This document shows, in pieces, positions 60,127-64,000 of a stretch of 64,000 nt of DNA (position 1 is the stretch's first letter; every line of letters begins with the position of its first letter). Below the pieces are notes generated by a model that was not told the DNA's origin, searched no databases, and worked only from the letters and a program-made list of their open reading frames with translations. The position numbers and the translations under genes were made by a program. The stretch lies in the NCBI RefSeq assembly GCF_012913485.1, contig NZ_CP051774.1:2170001-2234000 (forward strand), written 5' to 3'. Source of the stretch: Luteolibacter luteus. GTDB taxonomy: Bacteria; Verrucomicrobiota; Verrucomicrobiia; Verrucomicrobiales; Akkermansiaceae.

Positions 60127-61366
60127 TTGGACCCTCCCATACCTGCCGGATGTTCCCAGCGCCGTCGCTCTCGGCGATAAGGAAAACCTTCAGCGTGCTG
60201 GTGTTCGCCGGCAGTAAGGGCGCAAAGAACGGCCCCTCCACTGCGGTGACTTCATTCGACCCGTTGACGGTCAGCTCGAGGTAAAGCTTTCCCCCCATCG
60301 GCGTGGCCAACGTTCGAACCGCCTCGGCCGCCCAAGGATCACCGCTCCCGTAGGTGGCTTCACCGTACGCCGTCGCCACCCACAGCCCGCCGTCCGGATC
60401 GTAGAGCCGATCGGGATCCGCGGCCCGGGTGGCAACAATGTCTAGCCCGTCGCTCCACTCCCCCGTCCCTGTGCCATCGATCGTCACGGTCCAACTGTCA
60501 TCGACCGAGCTTTGCCAGGATTGCCAGCCGGTGGGCAGATAGGGACCACCTTGGGCGGTGCCTGAATAGGGAGTGATTGTGACCGCGGCATTTGGCCACG
60601 CTGGCATGTCGCTCTCCGCCTCGAGGTCGAAGGTGAATGGCGCTCCGCCGTTATAGGTGTCCTCACCGTAGGTCGTGCCGCTCATCGTGCCGGTGAGGCC
60701 TGCGGCGGCGACGGTGTAGGTCCACGGGCTGCCCCCGTTCCAATCGATTTCCGACTGCGCATTCGCCACCCATACCCCTGACGGGTCGGTCGTGCTGCCG
60801 CCAGTGCGGAAGAGGCGAGGGTCGCCGTAGAAATCCACCTGCACGTCGCCGGTGGTGAAGCTGTGAAAGGCCACCCAGCCCGGATAACCGACGGCTTGGT
60901 AGTATGCGCCGAAGCCCGAGTAATACCCGTCGATTGCCCAAGCCGTGATCGGAAAAGTCCCCGCGCTCGGAACACCGGTGAGCGATCCTCCGATCGAGCC
61001 GCTACCAGTGGCCAGCACGTCGGTGCCGTCATTCAGGGCAAGGTCGCCGGTGCCGGGATCCTTGGTGATGAATGCGCCCTTTGGGCCTCGCCAGTCGTCC
61101 GGTCCCCGCGGAGCAAAATAGCCGGCGGGAAAGTCCGGGTGTGCCGGGCCATTCTTCACGATGTAGTTTCGGCCGCTCCCGCCGTGGAAGGAAGCCCCTG
61201 CAGAAACCTCCCGCTGCACGGTGGTGTCGCCCCCTGCGCGAGGAAGCACAGCTTGGGAATCGTCGCCCACTTCGAAATAGGATGTCGTGCCGTGAAGGCA
61301 GTGCACCACGCCGGCCGCCATGGTGAGATTCCCGCTCGCATCGAGGAAGACTTGGAATTGACTCAT
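60110..61366 (-). CDS. phage-structural-like protein with internal repeats, uncharacterised
   Basis: A 418 aa protein without a signal peptide. It is Gly/Thr/Ser/Trp-rich and contains three copies of a ~26-residue motif: about residues 195-213 (GVWVANAQSEIDWNGGSPW), 225-244 (GTTYGEDTYNGGAPF) and 325-345 (GLWVATAYGEATYGSGDPW). The start overlaps the stop of the upstream gene (ATGA at 61363-61366). Beta-rich repetitive composition next to a tail-like gene suggests a tail fibre, tip or decoration protein. No specific homologue is recognised. Confidence 0.7.
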   Translation of the reverse strand: MSQFQVFLDASGNLTMAAGVVHCLHGTTSYFEVGDDSQAVLPRAGGDTTVQREVSAGASFHGGSGRNYIVKNGPAHPDFPAGYFAPRGPDDWRGPKGAFITKDPGTGDLALNDGTDVLATGSGSIGGSLTGVPSAGTFPITAWAIDGYYSGFGAYYQAVGYPGWVAFHSFTTGDVQVDFYGDPRLFRTGGSTTDPSGVWVANAQSEIDWNGGSPWTYTVAAAGLTGTMSGTTYGEDTYNGGAPFTFDLEAESDMPAWPNAAVTITPYSGTAQGGPYLPTGWQSWQSSVDDSWTVTIDGTGTGEWSDGLDIVATRAADPDRLYDPDGGLWVATAYGEATYGSGDPWAAEAVRTLATPMGGKLYLELTVNGSNEVTAVEGPFFAPLLPANTSTLKVFLIAESDGAGNIRQVWEGPINWIP

Positions 61367-63087
61367 AGGAAGACCACTTGATCGTTGGAGTTGGAGCGGA
61401 CCGCCTGGGTGAGATCGCGGAAGGAATGCCGCTGAGGGGGACCAAGGCGGAGGGTTGTGACACCGGAGCGGATGTTCAGGGTCTCGCTCTGCACCATGGC
61501 GCCCATCGATTCGAACTCGGGATCCGCGCCGACCACGCTGATAAGTTTGTTCGCATACCGCTGGGCGCCGCAATCTTGCTCCATCCATCCGCAAGTCCCT
61601 TGGTAGGGCGTCCAATTGCGGGCATTGAGCAAACCGGTGGCAAAGCCCGCAGGCGGAGCAATGAAGGTATAGTCGGGCTGCCTGTAGATTTGTTGCCCTG
61701 CGGGGGCGCTGGCATTGATCAGGTATGCGCGGATTTCAGCGTTGTGGATAAACAGACGGTAACTCGCGTAGTTCGTGCTGCTACTGCCCTTGAACCCTGC
61801 GGCGATGTCACCAGCCCACTGGACGGAGTACCACCACTGCGGCACTTGCTCCCAAACGCCCCCGGGCCAATTGCGTTCGCGCCACTCGTAGTAAACCGGG
61901 CAAACCACGGTAACTTCCTCGACAACGAACTGGTCTTTGAGCCATTCCGGCAAGTTGTCACTCACGAGGATGTTCTTTCCTGCCGTCGAGACCGTTTGCC
62001 CCTGCCCATTGAGAAACTTCGGGCCTGCAATCGGAATCGTCTTATTGGTCCCCGGCAGATCCTGATTGTAGGTTTGATAGGACAGCGCCACCGGTCCGAT
62101 ATTGAGCGGAAGCGACTGAGGAGGGATGCCAGCAACCTGACCGGCTGCCACGATGCTTCCCGACTTGTTCAGCACCCAATTCTTGAAGGTGGTCCCCGAG
62201 GTGGCCGCCGTCTGGAGAACGTAGCCATCGAGCTTCTCTTCGGGGAGGAAAGTATCCAACTCCTTGCCGCTGGCAGTCAGGATCATCACGTGTCCGAGTT
62301 CCGCGGTTCCCGCCTTCTGCTCCTGGTAGCGGCGGGCTCCGGTTGGCCCGCGATCATAGAAAGGCACTCGCACTTGGGAGGCCCGGAGCTCATCCATCGG
62401 AGTGAGTTTGAACTGGCCCGGCGTGAAGATCGAGGCATCCAACGTTACCGCGGACATCGAGCCGACCGACAAGCCTGCTAGGCGGCGGGTGATGTTGATG
62501 ACCGGAAAGCCGGCTCCGGTGTAGTCGAACGATACCACCATGTCGCCGATCAAGCGGACCAATTCTGAGATGGCCTGCGCGCAGCTCCCCTGATTCAGGG
62601 TGATGGGAATGCACGCAAAACATGTGGCAATCGTTCCTTTAATCATCGGCACGCCCAAGGCGATGCACCGGTCTATCAACGTGCCTAGGCTGACGGTCAT
62701 GCTCTGGGCCGGAAACCCGATCGTGGTCCGAACCCCGGATCCGCCTCCGCTCGCGGCATCGAGGGTGATGGCCGTGGTCAGCTGAATTTTCTCGAGCCAA
62801 TGCCAAGGCCCGACGACATCGACATTCACCCGGTTCCCGTTGCGATCAGGTCTGAGCGCGTGCCCAAAAAAGAAGCGCTGACTGTTTCGGTAGAAGCTCA
62901 CCGTCTGCCCTTCCTCGGGGAACTCCTCGGCGCCGGGCACGAAGTTCCTCAAAGGCACCTCCCATCGGCACCGGTCAATGTTCAGGGCGATGAAATCGAA
63001 CTGGGCGGAATCACCGGTAAAGGGGCGCGCGTTGCCGTTCAGCCGTTTTCCTGCCTCCCCCGCATAGCTCCAGATATTAGCAGGCAT
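61363..63087 (-). CDS. phage tail-like protein (possible tail hub/baseplate)
   Basis: A 574 aa protein. The N-terminal half reads like a tail-hub/baseplate wedge: DRCRWEVPLRNFVPGAEEFPEEGQTVSFYRNSQRFFFGHALRPDRNGNRVNVDVVGPWHWLE. This arrangement, a surface-wrapping domain with an FxG turn followed by a projection of v-v-g strands, is seen in gpD/gp44-type proteins. The C-terminus ends SGVTTLRLGPPQRHSFRDL, a common closing of tail-tip proteins. It is coupled by ATGA to the 60110 gene and preceded by the coiled-coil gene. Identification is by pattern only; a sequence search would be needed to confirm. Confidence 0.6.
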   Translation of the reverse strand: MPANIWSYAGEAGKRLNGNARPFTGDSAQFDFIALNIDRCRWEVPLRNFVPGAEEFPEEGQTVSFYRNSQRFFFGHALRPDRNGNRVNVDVVGPWHWLEKIQLTTAITLDAASGGGSGVRTTIGFPAQSMTVSLGTLIDRCIALGVPMIKGTIATCFACIPITLNQGSCAQAISELVRLIGDMVVSFDYTGAGFPVINITRRLAGLSVGSMSAVTLDASIFTPGQFKLTPMDELRASQVRVPFYDRGPTGARRYQEQKAGTAELGHVMILTASGKELDTFLPEEKLDGYVLQTAATSGTTFKNWVLNKSGSIVAAGQVAGIPPQSLPLNIGPVALSYQTYNQDLPGTNKTIPIAGPKFLNGQGQTVSTAGKNILVSDNLPEWLKDQFVVEEVTVVCPVYYEWRERNWPGGVWEQVPQWWYSVQWAGDIAAGFKGSSSTNYASYRLFIHNAEIRAYLINASAPAGQQIYRQPDYTFIAPPAGFATGLLNARNWTPYQGTCGWMEQDCGAQRYANKLISVVGADPEFESMGAMVQSETLNIRSGVTTLRLGPPQRHSFRDLTQAVRSNSNDQVVFL

Positions 63088-63090
63088 GGC

Positions 63091-64000
63091 TTATTGCTGG
63101 TTGGGGACCGACTGCATCATTTGCCGGGTCTCCCCGATGATCTTCCGGACGTCGACCATGTCGGATGCCAGGCCATTCACCTGAAGCACCGTCTCGTTAA
63201 TCGTGGTGTTGACCTCTTGGCGCATGCCGATGAAGGACTCCCTAAGCTTGAGAAGCTCGGCCTTTATGGGCTCCAGCTGCTCTCCGTCCGGTATATGATC
63301 GGAAAGGAGGTCTTTGAGAGCTTCCATCGATTCAACCGCCTGCCGCGAAAGCTCTTGGCCGGTTTGCTCCTGAACCTTTGCCACGGTATCAAGGACCTTC
63401 TTCACACCTTCGGTGGCCTTGGTGCTGATTTCCTCCGTGGCATCAGCGTTTATCGCATCGAGCTTGTCACCGGTCGTTGCCACCAGCGCGCGCATTCTTT
63501 CGGTGATGACGCCCGACAAGTTCTCGACATCGGCCTGCGCTTTGTCGGCGGCCGCGCGTGCATCGGTGGCCTCTCTTCGAAGCCCTTCCACGTCAGCCTG
63601 GGTAGTTGCGTCATTTGCCTCTGCGGTTTGCACATTGAGGTCGGCCTTAGCCGCTGCAGCCGTTGCAAGGTCGGCCTTCGCTTTCGCGTCCTCCAGGTCT
63701 CTCTGAAGGCGGGCAAGCTCCGCTTTCAAATCCTCTCGCACGCCCACCGCCTCGACTTCCCGAGGGCTCGCGCCAGCACGCACAGCGGCATTCTGCTGGG
63801 ACTGGCGGACGGCTGCATCGGCATCCGCCGTCGCGTCGAAGAGCTTGCGTTGGCGCTCGATCGCGGCCGTCGCGGCATCGATGGCCTCGCGCCCCCGCTG
63901 GAAGAATTCCACCAAGGAGTTTCGCCGGGTTTCAAGCCGCGCATTGTCTTGCGCCGTCTTCAGGTTCTTTGCCGCGGTGGCCGCATTGTCCTGCGCCGTC
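63091..64000 (-). CDS. long coiled-coil protein, 5' end beyond the window
   Basis: At least 303 residues open to the right edge. It is Ala/Glu/Asp-rich with heptad repeats throughout and visible short repeats near the edge (TAQDNAATAAKNLKTAQDNA). A region with KADLATAAAAKADLNVQTAEANDATTQADVEGLRREATDARAAADKAQADVENL is strongly coiled coil, and the C-terminus ends MMQSVPNQQ. It lies 3 bases upstream of the tail-like gene in the same direction. Candidates are a tail tape-measure or fibre stalk, but no motif proves it. Confidence 0.6.
   Translation of the reverse strand, partial: TAQDNAATAAKNLKTAQDNARLETRRNSLVEFFQRGREAIDAATAAIERQRKLFDATADADAAVRQSQQNAAVRAGASPREVEAVGVREDLKAELARLQRDLEDAKAKADLATAAAAKADLNVQTAEANDATTQADVEGLRREATDARAAADKAQADVENLSGVITERMRALVATTGDKLDAINADATEEISTKATEGVKKVLDTVAKVQEQTGQELSRQAVESMEALKDLLSDHIPDGEQLEPIKAELLKLRESFIGMRQEVNTTINETVLQVNGLASDMVDVRKIIGETRQMMQSVPNQQ

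Overview
The window looks like a chromosome segment of a Verrucomicrobiota bacterium, most likely a Verrucomicrobiaceae/Luteolibacter-like lineage. That placement is inference. It rests on GC content in the low-to-mid 60s (judged by eye), a giant PVC-type haem-binding ThuA/dehydrogenase protein, a DUF1080 protein, a bacterial archaemetzincin, secreted proteins ending in a D-x-DGDG plus 'GRGFxR' module, and small GC-rich extragenic palindromes typical of this superphylum.

Layout. Positions 1-2513 hold the end of a GH43 arabinanase, a PagL-like outer-membrane protein, a YbjN-type protein and a small membrane protein. Positions 2590-16267 form a heavy-metal efflux region: a His/Cys-rich secreted protein, a CzcCBA-type RND pump, a His-rich periplasmic protein, an RcnA-type Ni/Co exporter divergent from a CsoR/RcnR-family repressor, a Cys-rich secreted protein, a MacAB-like ABC exporter with two FtsX-type permeases, and a lipoprotein. 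Positions 16268-21662 (minus strand) are a tightly overlapped DUF1080-DUF3142-TPR operon. It is divergent from a second RND pump (permease then adaptor, 21891-26237).

Positions 26243-39696 are mostly housekeeping and secreted genes: HIT protein, YheT-like hydrolase, TPR protein, DUF6157, UvrB with an unusual insertion, archaemetzincin, esterase-gluconolactonase fusion, FG-GAP-like propeller, CvfB, SGNH hydrolase and a pRiA4b ORF-3 protein. Positions 39746-46244 hold the 1,644-residue ThuA protein, an AraC regulator and a divergent cupin gene with a pair of phased operator-like repeats. Positions 46245-46705 are an intergenic region with two types of palindromic repeat. Positions 46706-58228 encode homoserine dehydrogenase, a histone-H1-like DUF2934 protein, an OmpA-family protein, a HAD phosphatase, an AT-rich orphan gene, a TRIC channel, the glpK-glpD operon, an MsbA-like exporter and two uncharacterised proteins.

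From 58401 to the right edge an integrated element begins at a tRNA-Gly(GCC) gene: tyrosine integrase, small lipoprotein, then opposite-strand phage-tail-like genes that run off the window.

How the genes work together: the metal region combines transmembrane export (RND, NicO, ABC) with periplasmic metal-binding proteins and one small metal-sensing repressor, so it reads as a multi-route metal detoxification locus. glpK-glpD convert glycerol to dihydroxyacetone phosphate. The secreted hydrolases (GH43, SGNH, esterase-lactonase, DUF1080, ThuA proteins) fit a polysaccharide-degrading lifestyle. No CRISPR array, rRNA gene or intact insertion sequence was seen.
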